This document shows positions 1 through 7,300 of a stretch of 11,023 nt of DNA, in pieces. The position numbers and the translations under genes are program-made. Source of the DNA: Patescibacteria group bacterium (GTDB lineage Bacteria > Patescibacteriota > Dojkabacteria > SC72 > T1SED10-24); contig SLSN01000055.1 in NCBI GenBank assembly GCA_007130415.1, forward strand, positions 1 through 11,023, given 5' to 3'. The stretch's first letter is position 1. Each line of letters opens with the position of its first letter. The notes below the pieces were generated by a model. That model had not been told where the DNA came from, ran no database searches, and was given only the letters and a program-made list of their open reading frames with translations.

Positions 1-71
1 GCGTAATACACATCGCTTTCAAACCATTTCTTTTCCCATTTTTTCTCAAACTTTTTTGGTTCGTACTTCAT
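1..71 (-). CDS. leuS: Class I aminoacyl-tRNA synthetase N-terminus, probably leucyl-tRNA synthetase (partial)
   Basis: Only the first 23 codons are in the window; the gene continues past position 1. The ATG is at 71-69 and the peptide begins MKYEPKKFEKKWEKKW and goes on FESDVYYA. The pattern of a short basic stretch, then E-K-K-W, then K-W and an aromatic residue about eight positions on is typical of the LeuRS start, which charges tRNA-Leu with leucine in the cytoplasm. ValRS starts are similar, so the exact specificity is not certain. The start lies 17 bp after the tRNA-Ala 3' end with no Shine-Dalgarno sequence between them. The mRNA may therefore be released by tRNA 3' processing or begin at a promoter inside the tRNA gene. 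Confidence 0.6.
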   Translation of the reverse strand, partial: MKYEPKKFEKKWEKKWFESDVYY

Positions 72-88
72 AGTTTTAATAATATTTA

Positions 89-162
89 TGGACCTGATGG
101 GAATCGAACCCATGACCTTTTGTATGCCATACAAACGCTCTAGCCAACTGAGCTACAGGCCC
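89..162 (-). tRNA. tRNA-Ala (anticodon GGC)
   Basis: The minus strand gives a full cloverleaf. The acceptor stem is GGGCCTG paired with CAGGTCC and contains the G3:U70 wobble pair that identifies tRNA-Ala to AlaRS. The D arm begins GTAGCTCAG. The anticodon stem TTTGT/ACAAA encloses the loop ATGGCAT, with anticodon GGC reading GCC/GCU. The T arm contains GGTTCGATTCC. The discriminator is A at position 89. CCA is not encoded, so a CCA-adding enzyme is needed. The gene sits 18 bp after the M23 peptidase stop with no clear promoter of its own, so it is probably processed from a longer transcript. Confidence 0.97.
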
Positions 163-180
163 TAATTTTAACAAAAAGGC

Positions 181-1530
181 TTAATATCCACAAACACTAT
201 TCACCATATATGGTGCTGGATTAACATGGCTAGTCCAACCACCACCTCTTAAAAGCATGTAATGAACATGAATACCATATGCAGTACCAGTAGAACCCAT
301 TTCTCCCAATGCCTGTCCTCTTGAAACAGATTGCCCACTACTAACATATATATTTCTTAAATGCCCATAGACCGATGAAAGACCGTTACCATGATCAACT
401 ACAACCGTCCATGCCAAACCCCAACCACCATAGAGGGAACCCATCGGAGGACAACCTCCAGATTGACAACCTGCAAAGGTTACTGTTCCTGGAGCAGAAG
501 CAATGGCGTTTGTACCCATTGGAGCAGAAATATCAATACCATTGTGCCAACCAGAATAGCATTGCAGAAGTCTACCACCACCCTCTACAGGCCAATGCAA
601 GAATCTGTCCACGCCAGCTGTTGCGGGGGAAGAAGGTAATTGACCGGCCCTTTGACGAACCATTCCAGAGTATACAGGAGCGGCAGGTGCGACTGGTTCA
701 GGCTTTTTACCATCTGGGATAAATAGCTCTTGCCCTGCTGTTAATTCGAAAGGATAATCTAACCAATTAACATCGATAATCATCTGGGGACTTGATTCAT
801 ATCTTTCTGCTAAAGATTCCAAATTGTCGCCCAATTCAACCTTAACACTTAAACCATCTCCTGGAGGTATTTCTAGAGTATCACCAGGATTGATTATGGA
901 GTTTTCAGTAAGATCATTTGCCCACAAAACGCTACTCACCTCTAATCCGTAATATTCTGCAACAGTGCTCAAAGTATCACCTGTTTTAACAATATATTCC
1001 TCCGAATCCATTCTACGCCTATCATCTGGAACCTGGGTATTTGTTGAAGCACCTTGTATCAAAAGATCCTGCTGAGCAGCATAAACATGTTGAAAATTAT
1101 GCTCCGTACTATCAAGAGTCGCAGTTTTATATGTATAGCTAACAAATGTAAAAAGCAAAAGTAGTACACCAAGAAATTGAGCTGTAAATTTCAATAATTT
1201 ACCTCTACCCCAAAAAAGCCTGTTAACAAAGAATCTTTTTACAAAGTCAAAATAGTTAGAAAGAAGTTCGTTAAATACTACGGCAATATTTATTATTACC
1301 TGACTACGAACAATTAAATATTTTGCAAATTCAATGAGAAATTTTAAAAGCCCAAATCTTTCGGAAATTAGCAAGAGGATTCTTTTTAAATCACTAAGAA
1401 TCTTTTTTAAAGGAGTTCTTTTCTGTTCAGTATCACCAGAAGAAGAATTTTCTTCTAATCTCTTCGAAATATCCTTAAAACTCAACCCTTTTATAATTTT
1501 CGGCGACTTTGAATTGTCCTCAAAAATCAT
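181..1530 (-). CDS. Membrane-anchored LysM / M23-family peptidoglycan endopeptidase
   Basis: A 449-residue cell-wall protein. Residues 1-110 are charged with amphipathic or hydrophobic stretches (about 50-90) and probably lie on the cytoplasmic face. A single transmembrane helix spans about 115-134, so the rest is outside the membrane. Two LysM domains follow, at about 178-223 (contains VKTGDTLSTVAEYYGL) and 228-272, which bind peptidoglycan sugars. A Pro/Ala linker leads to an M23 (lysostaphin-type) zinc peptidase domain at about 310-445. The metal and catalytic residues are in place: H329-x3-D333 (HNGID), H390 in VYGH, and H421-V-H423. The enzyme should cut peptide cross-bridges. Promoter, start and leader are described separately. 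No Shine-Dalgarno sequence precedes the ATG. A role in growth or division is inferred from the family. The substrate bond cannot be read from sequence. Confidence 0.9.
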   Translation of the reverse strand: MIFEDNSKSPKIIKGLSFKDISKRLEENSSSGDTEQKRTPLKKILSDLKRILLLISERFGLLKFLIEFAKYLIVRSQVIINIAVVFNELLSNYFDFVKRFFVNRLFWGRGKLLKFTAQFLGVLLLLFTFVSYTYKTATLDSTEHNFQHVYAAQQDLLIQGASTNTQVPDDRRRMDSEEYIVKTGDTLSTVAEYYGLEVSSVLWANDLTENSIINPGDTLEIPPGDGLSVKVELGDNLESLAERYESSPQMIIDVNWLDYPFELTAGQELFIPDGKKPEPVAPAAPVYSGMVRQRAGQLPSSPATAGVDRFLHWPVEGGGRLLQCYSGWHNGIDISAPMGTNAIASAPGTVTFAGCQSGGCPPMGSLYGGWGLAWTVVVDHGNGLSSVYGHLRNIYVSSGQSVSRGQALGEMGSTGTAYGIHVHYMLLRGGGWTSHVNPAPYMVNSVCGY

Positions 1531-1544
1531 TTAAAAAAATAATA

Positions 1545-1573
1545 AGTTTAGTAAACTAAGGGACATTATATCA
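1545..1573 (-). promoter_or_regulatory. Extended -10 promoter and palindrome before the M23 gene
   Basis: The minus strand carries TGA-TATAAT (-10 hexamer at 1565-1570, TGn at 1571-1573), a perfect extended -10 with no good -35. The predicted start is near 1558, which leaves a leader of about 28 nt. The leader holds the palindrome AGTTTACTAAACT (1545-1557) followed by a T-rich run. It could be an operator at the transcription start or a weak terminator for rho. No Shine-Dalgarno sequence is seen before the ATG at 1530. Confidence 0.5.
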
Positions 1574-1582
1574 GAAAATACG

Positions 1583-2833
1583 CTAGGCTTCATGAAGCGT
1601 TGCAAGAAAATCTGCGTTGCTTTTTGTCTTTTTCATGCGATCTATCAAGATTTCCGTAGGATTCTCATTATCATTTAAAACATCAAACATACGTCTAATT
1701 CTCCAAGATTGATTCAAAACTTCTTTTTTCAAAAGTAATTCTTCGTTTCTCGTACCAGACTTGTCTATATCAATTGCTGGATATATTCTACGCTGTGAAA
1801 GCTTCCTGTCTAAATGCAACTCCATGTTTCCAGTTCCTTTAAACTCTTCATACACAAGGTCATCCATCCTACTACCTGTTTCAACAAGTGCTGTTGCAAT
1901 TATTGTAAGACTACCACCTTCTTCAAAGTTTCTAGCTGCACCAAAAAATCTTTTGGGTGGATAAAGAGCAACAGGATCAAAACCACCAGATAATGTTCTT
2001 CCAGAAGTTGGCATCGTAATGTTATACGCTCTCGCTAAACGAGTTATACTATCCATTAGCATAACGACATCCTCTCCCCACTCTACAAGCCTCTTCGCTC
2101 TTTCTAGAGCCATCTCAGCTACCTTACAGTTATGCTCAGGCTTTTCATCGAAGTTAGAAGCAAAAACATCTCCTTTAACATTTCTCTCCATATCCGTTAC
2201 TTCTTCTGGTCTTTCACCAACTAAAACAACCATCAATTTAGTTTTTGGAGAATTTTCCGCAATCCCATTCGCTATTTCCTTAATAATTGTAGTTTTACCA
2301 GTTTTTGGAGGAGAAACAATCATAGATCTTTGTCCAAAACCTACTGGAGACAAAAGATCAATAATCCTTGTAGAAAAAATCTCTGGCTTTGTTTCAAGCT
2401 TAATTTGCTTTTTAGGAAAAATTACCGTCAATTTAGCAAAATCAGGCCTTTTAGCACACTCAGCTGCAGGTTTTCCATATACTGTATCAACTCTCAAAAG
2501 ACTTAAATATTTTTCCTTGTCCTTTGGTAGTCTTGCGGGACCACCTACAAGATCACCTGTTTTTAGGTTAAATTTACGAATTTGAGAGCCAGAAATATAT
2601 ACATCATTGTTACCTGGTAACACACCCTCCGTACGTAAAACACCATGAGTTTGATCATTCATTATCTCCAATGTACCTTCAACAGAAACAAAACCTTCTT
2701 TTTCTGAAGATGCTTTAATTATGGCTTTAATGAGGTCATCTTTGTTTAAATCAGCTATTTCTTTAATCTTTAATTCTTTGGCTGAAGTACGCAGTTCTGC
2801 AACTGTCTTCTTCTCTAATTCTTGTATTTGCAT
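1583..2833 (-). CDS. rho: Transcription termination factor Rho
   Basis: A 416-residue hexameric RNA-dependent ATPase that ends transcription on unstructured RNA, close to the 419 residues of the E. coli protein. In order: a Rho N-terminal helical domain (about 1-45); the cold-shock-like primary RNA-binding domain (about 50-120, [18 protein letters not shown]); and the RecA-like motor. The motor has a P-loop SPPKTGKTT (174-182, K180/T181), the catalytic glutamate in [10 protein letters not shown] (E207), Walker B VVMLMD ending at D261, the Q-loop [10 protein letters not shown] (275-284), the R-loop region containing [10 protein letters not shown], and the arginine finger in SGTR (R362). All catalytic elements are intact and there is no large N-terminal insertion. 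Two promoters lie upstream; the leader has no Shine-Dalgarno sequence and contains ACCTCC instead. The gene ends with TAG, and the M23 gene follows with its own promoter. Confidence 0.98.
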   Translation of the reverse strand: MQIQELEKKTVAELRTSAKELKIKEIADLNKDDLIKAIIKASSEKEGFVSVEGTLEIMNDQTHGVLRTEGVLPGNNDVYISGSQIRKFNLKTGDLVGGPARLPKDKEKYLSLLRVDTVYGKPAAECAKRPDFAKLTVIFPKKQIKLETKPEIFSTRIIDLLSPVGFGQRSMIVSPPKTGKTTIIKEIANGIAENSPKTKLMVVLVGERPEEVTDMERNVKGDVFASNFDEKPEHNCKVAEMALERAKRLVEWGEDVVMLMDSITRLARAYNITMPTSGRTLSGGFDPVALYPPKRFFGAARNFEEGGSLTIIATALVETGSRMDDLVYEEFKGTGNMELHLDRKLSQRRIYPAIDIDKSGTRNEELLLKKEVLNQSWRIRRMFDVLNDNENPTEILIDRMKKTKSNADFLATLHEA

Positions 2834-2912
2834 TTTTATGATATTAAAAAAAATAAACCAGTGGCGGAGGTATTATCTGAAGTCAGAGTCTGAGAAATTC
2901 AAATTATAGATA

Positions 2913-2941
2913 ATTATATATTTTAGACTAAACATAGTCAA
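2913..2941 (-). promoter_or_regulatory. rho-proximal promoter
   Basis: TTGACT (2936-2941), a 17-nt spacer and a perfect TATAAT (2913-2918) on the minus strand. The predicted start is near 2906, giving a rho leader of about 73 nt. The leader includes a small TCAG-ACT-CTGA hairpin. It is the closest strong sigma-70-type match to the rho start codon. Confidence 0.7.
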
Positions 2942-2962
2942 TAGCTCCGAAAAAGTCAAAAT

Positions 2963-2996
2963 ATTATGAAATGAAAACGTTAGATTGTCAAATCTA
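2963..2996 (-). promoter_or_regulatory. rho-distal promoter with inverted repeat over the -35 box
   Basis: A perfect -35 TTGACA (2986-2991), 17-nt spacer and CATAAT (2963-2968, five of six consensus bases). The -35 box lies inside an inverted repeat, TAGATT-TGAC-AATCTA (2981-2996), directly after the T-run of the upstream small-RNA terminator. With the proximal promoter it forms a tandem pair about 50 bp apart. A repressor or activator site over the -35 is possible but is inference. Confidence 0.55.
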
Positions 2997-2998
2997 AT

Positions 2999-3033
2999 AA
3001 AAAAAAGGGATCGGCACTGCCCCGACCGACCCC
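2999..3033 (-). terminator. Rho-independent terminator of the small RNA
   Basis: On the minus strand GGGGTCGG (3033-3026) pairs with CCGATCCC (3014-3007), giving eight pairs with one G-U and an 11-nt loop, followed at once by eight T residues (3006-2999). It is GC-rich in an AT-rich region, so it is a strong intrinsic terminator. It lies about 165 bp upstream of the rho start codon. Confidence 0.85.
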
Positions 3034-3201
3034 AATCTCAGTACATTAAGTTGAATGTCCTAAGATTGAAAAACATACCCTAAGGTATGTTCACAGCGCA
3101 ATCACAACAGACTCCCTATTCCAAGGGCCCAGTTCGAAGGGACTCTCCTACCAAACCCTGGGAGTAAAGAGCCTGCTTATCCACACCTTTAATGAGCATC
3201 T
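3000..3201 (-). ncRNA. Candidate ~200-nt structured small RNA, possibly 6S-like
   Basis: The unit has its own strong promoter and terminator, no reading frame of note, and many pairings. Reading the minus strand 5' to 3': AAGGTGTG (3189-3182) can pair with CATACCTT (3089-3082), AGCAG (3177-3173) with CTGTT (3110-3106), and ACTCCC (3165-3160) with GGGAGT (3116-3111). This makes a long bent hairpin with an asymmetric internal loop. It is followed by a hairpin at 3034-3067 and the terminator. CATACC can instead form a local hairpin at 3072-3091, so two folds compete. A closing stem, open bubble and terminal stem in an RNA of this length recall 6S RNA, which binds RNA polymerase, but I cannot match conserved 6S bases. 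RNase P RNA, tmRNA and SRP signatures are absent. A rho leader attenuator is the alternative reading. Confidence 0.55.
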
Positions 3202-3207
3202 GAAATA

Positions 3208-3236
3208 AGTATAACTTAGAGACAAAAGTTTGTCAA
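3208..3236 (-). promoter_or_regulatory. Near-consensus promoter for the small RNA upstream of rho
   Basis: A perfect -35 TTGACA (3231-3236), an ideal 17-nt spacer and TATACT (3208-3213) on the minus strand. The predicted start is near 3201-3202. It is among the strongest sigma-70-type promoters in the window, as expected for an abundant stable RNA. Confidence 0.75.
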
Positions 3237-3341
3237 GCCCATAGATACTCTCCACAGAAGGGGTAAGACCCAAACGCTCATCCAGACCCTATGGAACTCC
3301 CACATCCAGAGAGAAACCCTCCCCGAATGTTACGCTCAGTG
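3237..3341 (-). other. Structured non-coding stretch between the radA terminator and the small-RNA promoter
   Basis: About 105 bp without a gene. It is G-rich on the minus strand. CCATAG and CTATGG can pair across about 40 nt and enclose a local GGGT-CTT-ACCC hairpin; CTCTC and GAGAG could add a further helix. The motif GAGCGTAACATT repeats most of TAGCGTAACACT in the radA terminator. No promoter is evident at its upstream end, so it may be read-through 3' UTR, part of a longer RNA, or an upstream regulatory element for the promoter that follows. Confidence 0.35.
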
Positions 3342-3348
3342 CATAAAT

Positions 3349-3384
3349 AAAAAAGTGTTACGCTAAGCGTGGACAACCCACACT
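3349..3384 (-). terminator. Intrinsic terminator of the clpC-radA unit
   Basis: Starting 12 bp after the radA stop, AGTGT (3384-3380) pairs with ACACT (3358-3354). An inner ACGC-TTA-GCGT hairpin and a bulge that can form GTGG-GTTGT-CCAC are enclosed. A run of six T residues (3354-3349) follows. The branched stem is unusual, but stem plus T-run is typical of intrinsic termination. Confidence 0.6.
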
Positions 3385-3396
3385 CTGCTACCTACT

Positions 3397-4731
3397 TTAC
3401 AGCTCTTTCACATACTTTATTGGAGACACACGCAAGCTCCTAGCCGGAACCTTAAGGAATTTTGAAGCATGAATACCCTTGTAACCTAACCTCTTACTTT
3501 CTTTAACTATCGAATCCCAACCGAAACAACCTCGAACCTCACCTGTTAAACCAACCTCACCAACATAAACAAATTTATTATCCAAAGGTTTTTCCATAAC
3601 AGAAGATTTAATTGCTGCACAAACAGCCAAATCTACAGAAGGGTCATCCACCTTCAAACCACCGACAACATTCACGAAAACATCCTTGTTGTTCAAATAA
3701 ACCCCTCCCCTACGGCTCAGGACAGCACAGAGCATATCCAATCTACTTTTTTTGATACCATTAGCTACTCTTCTAGGAGGAATATTTTCTGCAACAACGT
3801 CAGAAGTCAAAGCCTGAATTTCAATAAACATAACTCTCGTACCTTTCAAAACTGCACTCACCGAACTACCAAAAGATTTTTCACCTTCTTGAACAAAAAT
3901 TTGAGAAGGATCTTTAATTTCAACCAATCCTTCATTACTCATTTCAAAAACACCAATTTCACTAGTAGCACCATACCTATTTTTCATACTACGCAAAACC
4001 CTATACATATTAAATTCATCACCATGCAAGTTAAGAACAGAATCAACTATATGCTCCAGCACTTTTGGCCCCGCAACGACACCATCCTTTGTTATTTGGC
4101 CAACAAGAATTATAGGTATCCCTAATTTCTTAGCCGCTTTTGTTAACAAGTAACCATTAGCCCTAATTTGAGACACACCCCCTGTAATACCAGTAGCCTG
4201 AGAACTTTCTAGGGCTTGTATGGAATCTACTATGCAAAAAGATGGCTTTTCTTTTTCCAAAAGGTTTACTATCTTTTCAGTTACAACTTCTTCAGAAAAG
4301 ATCAAATCCTTTTTATTACCTCCCCTTTCACCAGAAAGCCTTTTGTATCTGGAATATATTTGTGAAAGCGATTCTTCAACAGAAACATAGAGAACTTTAC
4401 CTACCTTTGAAATATTTAAAGCCGCTTGCAAAAGCAATGTAGACTTACCAACTCCAGGTTCACCAGCAAGTAAAACTACCTGACCGCTAACAAATCCACC
4501 ACCCAAAACCCTATCCAACTCCTCAAAACCAGAAGAAAGGCGAGACTTGCTACTTTCACTAAAACCTTTTTTCAAATCACCAATACTTATACTTTCAGCA
4601 ACATCTTTTACTACCCCATCTTTTACAGGAGCATCATTAAACTCTTCCAAAGAACCCCATTGACCACAACTACTACATTTACCTTCCCACTTTAGGCTTT
4701 CATAACCACATTGATTGCATAGGAATTTCAT
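3397..4731 (-). CDS. radA: DNA repair protein RadA (Sms), ATP-dependent branch-migration factor
   Basis: A 444-residue RecA-like ATPase that processes recombination intermediates and extends heteroduplex together with RecA. The N-terminal zinc finger is C5-x2-C8-x10-C19-x2-C22. The RecA-like motor has Walker A GEPGVGKST (90-98) and a Walker B ending at D169 in FCIVDSIQ. The RadA-specific motif appears as KNRYG (250-254), with Tyr where Phe is usual (KNRFG). A Lon-protease-like scaffold domain fills about 285-444, with DDPSVDLAV at 362-370; in RadA this domain is structural. Length is typical of the family. The start codon lies 3 bp after the clpC stop (TAA-AAG-ATG) without a Shine-Dalgarno sequence, so translation is probably coupled to clpC. 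The clpC-radA order matches the end of the Firmicute ctsR operon, which points to shared stress control. Confidence 0.97.
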   Translation of the reverse strand: MKFLCNQCGYESLKWEGKCSSCGQWGSLEEFNDAPVKDGVVKDVAESISIGDLKKGFSESSKSRLSSGFEELDRVLGGGFVSGQVVLLAGEPGVGKSTLLLQAALNISKVGKVLYVSVEESLSQIYSRYKRLSGERGGNKKDLIFSEEVVTEKIVNLLEKEKPSFCIVDSIQALESSQATGITGGVSQIRANGYLLTKAAKKLGIPIILVGQITKDGVVAGPKVLEHIVDSVLNLHGDEFNMYRVLRSMKNRYGATSEIGVFEMSNEGLVEIKDPSQIFVQEGEKSFGSSVSAVLKGTRVMFIEIQALTSDVVAENIPPRRVANGIKKSRLDMLCAVLSRRGGVYLNNKDVFVNVVGGLKVDDPSVDLAVCAAIKSSVMEKPLDNKFVYVGEVGLTGEVRGCFGWDSIVKESKRLGYKGIHASKFLKVPARSLRVSPIKYVKEL

Positions 4732-4734
4732 CTT

Positions 4735-7242
4735 TTATTTTTTAGAAATTACAACTTCGCCTTTTCTCAAAACAAACTTAACTTCCCTAGACTTTTTCAT
4801 TTCTTCCATATCAGCTATATTCTTCTCCAATATCCACTCAGCCAACTTACTCTCTACCTCATCCTGTATTGCTCTGCGCAAAGGCCTAGCACCATATTCA
4901 GCACTAAAGTTTTCTTTTACTATGTGATTAACAACATCCCTATTCAAACTAACAAAAATCTTTTTATCCTCAAGCCTTTTGTTCAAGTCTTTAACTAACA
5001 ACGCAACAATAGCTCTGGCGTCTTTTTTGGTTAGTGACCTGAATATAACAACGTCATCTAAACGATTTATTAACTCAGGCTTAAGAGTGTTTTTCAAAAT
5101 CCTAGTCAGGTCTGTCTTCATTGCCTCGTAAGCATTTTCAACGTCAGTCGTCACTTCTTTCTTCTCTTTTTCTTCGATAAAACCAAGAACTTTATCTTGC
5201 CTTATCTCCTGAGCACCGATATTTGAAGTTAATATGACCACAGTATTTTTAAAATTAACTCTCCTACCCTTACCATCAGTCAAATGACCAGATTCTAAGA
5301 TTTGCAAAAGGATATTTAAAACATCATCATGCGCTTTCTCTATCTCATCAAAAAGTATTATGCAATGTGGGTTTTGTCTAACTATCTCAGTTAATTGCCC
5401 CCCTTCACGATATCCAACATAACCAGGAGGAGAACCTATTAGCTTTGAAACACTATGCATCTCCATCATCTCACTCATGTCCATTTGTATCAATTTCTCC
5501 TCATCTCCAAAAATTTCCTTTGCTAAAACCTTTGCTGTTTCAGTTTTTCCAACGCCAGTTGGGCCTAAAAACAAAAACGAAGACCAAGGCCTATCGGGAG
5601 ACGAGATCCCAGCTCTTGCCCTTTTTATGGAAGCAGCAACAGCATCAACAGCCTCTTTTTGCCCTATCACAGACTTTGCTAAAACCTTCTCCAGTTTAAA
5701 TAATTTTCTAGATTCTGAAACATCAAGAGTTGTAATTGGAATACCTGTCCACTCTGAAATAACTTTTCTGATAACATCAACATCTACTTCTACCCTTTTT
5801 TTCTGCACTTCCCTTTTTCTCACTTTTTCCATTTTTTCGATATCCTTTTTTAACTTTTCTCCTTGAGCTCTATACTTTTTTGCCAAATCTAATTCTCCTT
5901 CTAAAATTGCATCTCTTTTTTTGGCAAGAATATCTTTGTATTTTCTATTTAATTTAGAAATACCTTTGTATTTAGACTCTACTTCCATCCTTTTAGTCGC
6001 AGCCGCCTCATCAAGCAAATCAATAGCTTTATCAGGCAAATACCTTTCACTAATATACCTATCGGCAAGATATGTAGCCGCACCTATTGAATCTTGGGCT
6101 ATTGTAACTTTCTGGTGTTTTTCTATTAATTTTTTTGTTTGCTTTAAAATTTTCTCCGTATCTTTCAAAGAAGGCTCTTCTAGCTTAATAGGCTGGAATC
6201 TACGAACAAGAGCGCTATCTTCTTCAAAATATTGAGTGTATGCTTCTGTAGTTGTGGCACCAACACATCTAAAAGCATCTTTTAAAAGAGCAGGTTTTAA
6301 AACAGAACCTATGTCAACACCAGAACCAGGAACAGCACTTGCTAAAATGCTATGTATTTCATCTATGAAAACTATTATATTGTCAGAATTCAGCACCTCT
6401 CTAATTATTGCCAAAACTTTTTCCTCAATATCCCCTCTAAGCTTACTATTAGCTATAATTGAGGAAACATCTAAAGAAAAAATACGCATATTTAAAAGAG
6501 GAGGAGGGACATTTCCTTTTGCAATACGTTGAGCAAGACCTTCTATGAGGGCTGTCTTACCAACACCGGCTTCACCAATAACAACGGGATTATTCTTTTT
6601 TCTACGGCTTAGTATTCTTACAAGCATATCCAATTCTTCCCCCCTGCCAATCAATGGATCAAACTCTCCTTTCCTTGCAGCTTCTACTAAATCATACCCC
6701 AACACAGACAGAGCTTCTTCCTTCGAAGTATCACCTAAATCCTCATTTTGGGGCTTCATAAGTAAACCTTCTGGATAAGTAGCATGACTTAGTAAAGCCT
6801 CTTGATAATTCTCCATATTCAACCCTTTTCTTCTCAATTTTCTAACAAACGGCAGCTTCGTATTACTCAAAATACTAAAAACAATATGCTCAGTCCCAAC
6901 ATATACGTGAGCCATTTCACTTGCAAAACGAAATGCTTCTCGAATAATTTCAGTAGATTGTTTAGAAAATGATAATTTCATTGGCTTTTTGGAAGACTTA
7001 GAATCAATGGTTACACCAACAAAATCAGAAAAGCTTTTTAATATATCAGAAACTTCAAAGCCCATGGTAGAAAGAAGCCTTACAGCCAAAGAATTTTTAT
7101 TCAGTAAAATACCCATAAAAATATGGCCGGGTTCTATATACTCAGAATCAAATTGAGAAGAAATTTGCGCTGCATTACGAAATGCAACAACTACATTTTC
7201 ACTAAGTTTTTCAGAGATATTAGAATCTAAGTTAGTACGCAT
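4735..7242 (-). CDS. clpC: ATP-dependent Clp protease ATPase subunit ClpC
   Basis: An 835-residue Hsp100 unfoldase with two AAA+ rings that threads substrates into the ClpP protease. Two Clp_N repeats occupy about 10-145. AAA1 has Walker A GEAGVGKT (223-230), Walker B VFIDE (D294/E295) and arginine finger R347/R348. A short middle domain (about 420-485) contains a UVR-like coiled coil, as in ClpC and unlike the long ClpB domain. AAA2 has Walker A GPTGVGKT (560-567), Walker B LFDE (D632/E633), pore loop GYVG (607-610) and INRLD. The LGF tripeptide (686-688) fits the ClpP-docking loop. One oddity is that the AAA1 pore loop reads KLRG (267-270), not the usual KYRG. No clpP, ctsR or mcsAB is in the window. 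The ATG is 6 bp from a 28-bp palindrome over the promoter. Confidence 0.95.
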   Translation of the reverse strand: MRTNLDSNISEKLSENVVVAFRNAAQISSQFDSEYIEPGHIFMGILLNKNSLAVRLLSTMGFEVSDILKSFSDFVGVTIDSKSSKKPMKLSFSKQSTEIIREAFRFASEMAHVYVGTEHIVFSILSNTKLPFVRKLRRKGLNMENYQEALLSHATYPEGLLMKPQNEDLGDTSKEEALSVLGYDLVEAARKGEFDPLIGRGEELDMLVRILSRRKKNNPVVIGEAGVGKTALIEGLAQRIAKGNVPPPLLNMRIFSLDVSSIIANSKLRGDIEEKVLAIIREVLNSDNIIVFIDEIHSILASAVPGSGVDIGSVLKPALLKDAFRCVGATTTEAYTQYFEEDSALVRRFQPIKLEEPSLKDTEKILKQTKKLIEKHQKVTIAQDSIGAATYLADRYISERYLPDKAIDLLDEAAATKRMEVESKYKGISKLNRKYKDILAKKRDAILEGELDLAKKYRAQGEKLKKDIEKMEKVRKREVQKKRVEVDVDVIRKVISEWTGIPITTLDVSESRKLFKLEKVLAKSVIGQKEAVDAVAASIKRARAGISSPDRPWSSFLFLGPTGVGKTETAKVLAKEIFGDEEKLIQMDMSEMMEMHSVSKLIGSPPGYVGYREGGQLTEIVRQNPHCIILFDEIEKAHDDVLNILLQILESGHLTDGKGRRVNFKNTVVILTSNIGAQEIRQDKVLGFIEEKEKKEVTTDVENAYEAMKTDLTRILKNTLKPELINRLDDVVIFRSLTKKDARAIVALLVKDLNKRLEDKKIFVSLNRDVVNHIVKENFSAEYGARPLRRAIQDEVESKLAEWILEKNIADMEEMKKSREVKFVLRKGEVVISKK

Positions 7243-7248
7243 AAAAAG

Positions 7249-7276
7249 GTTATAATATTAACGTTAATATTATAAC
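7249..7276. promoter_or_regulatory. Perfect 28-bp palindrome over the clpC promoter (candidate operator)
   Basis: The half-site GTTATAATATTAAC (7249-7262) is followed without a gap by its exact reverse complement (7263-7276). On the minus strand it includes TG-T-TATAAT, an extended -10 (hexamer 7269-7274), so the predicted clpC start falls near its centre and the leader is only about 20 nt. The same hexamer exists on the plus strand. It is not CIRCE (TTAGCACTC-N9-GAGTGCTAA) and not the CtsR heptamer repeat. As RNA it would form an AT-rich hairpin followed by CTTTTT, so it could also end rpsA transcripts. Confidence 0.65.
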
Positions 7277-7300
7277 AAATGTCAGATTATTTAGGAAATT

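Noticed and set aside
375..722. Plus-strand frames opposite the M23 domain
   Set aside because: Antisense to the conserved LysM-M23 region, with low-complexity composition typical of shadow frames.
1580..1605. GCTTCATGAAGC palindrome at the end of rho as a terminator
   Set aside because: It encodes conserved C-terminal residues, the loop would be too tight, and only a short T-run follows. A weak role in rho termination cannot be excluded but is not supported.
2019..2585. 188-codon plus-strand reading frame opposite rho
   Set aside because: Lies wholly antisense to conserved Rho motor codons; the open frame follows from the codon use of rho. No promoter or ribosome site supports it.
3128..3142. 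TTCGAA flanked by G/C runs resembling a tRNA T arm
   Set aside because: The flanking five-base arms do not pair fully on either strand and no acceptor, D or anticodon arm can be placed.
3000..3345. RNase P RNA or tmRNA in the radA-rho interval
   Set aside because: Length would fit, but GAGGAAAGTCC and the ACAGAA region of RNase P are absent, as are a tmRNA tRNA-like 3' domain and tag frame; a strong promoter also lies in the middle.
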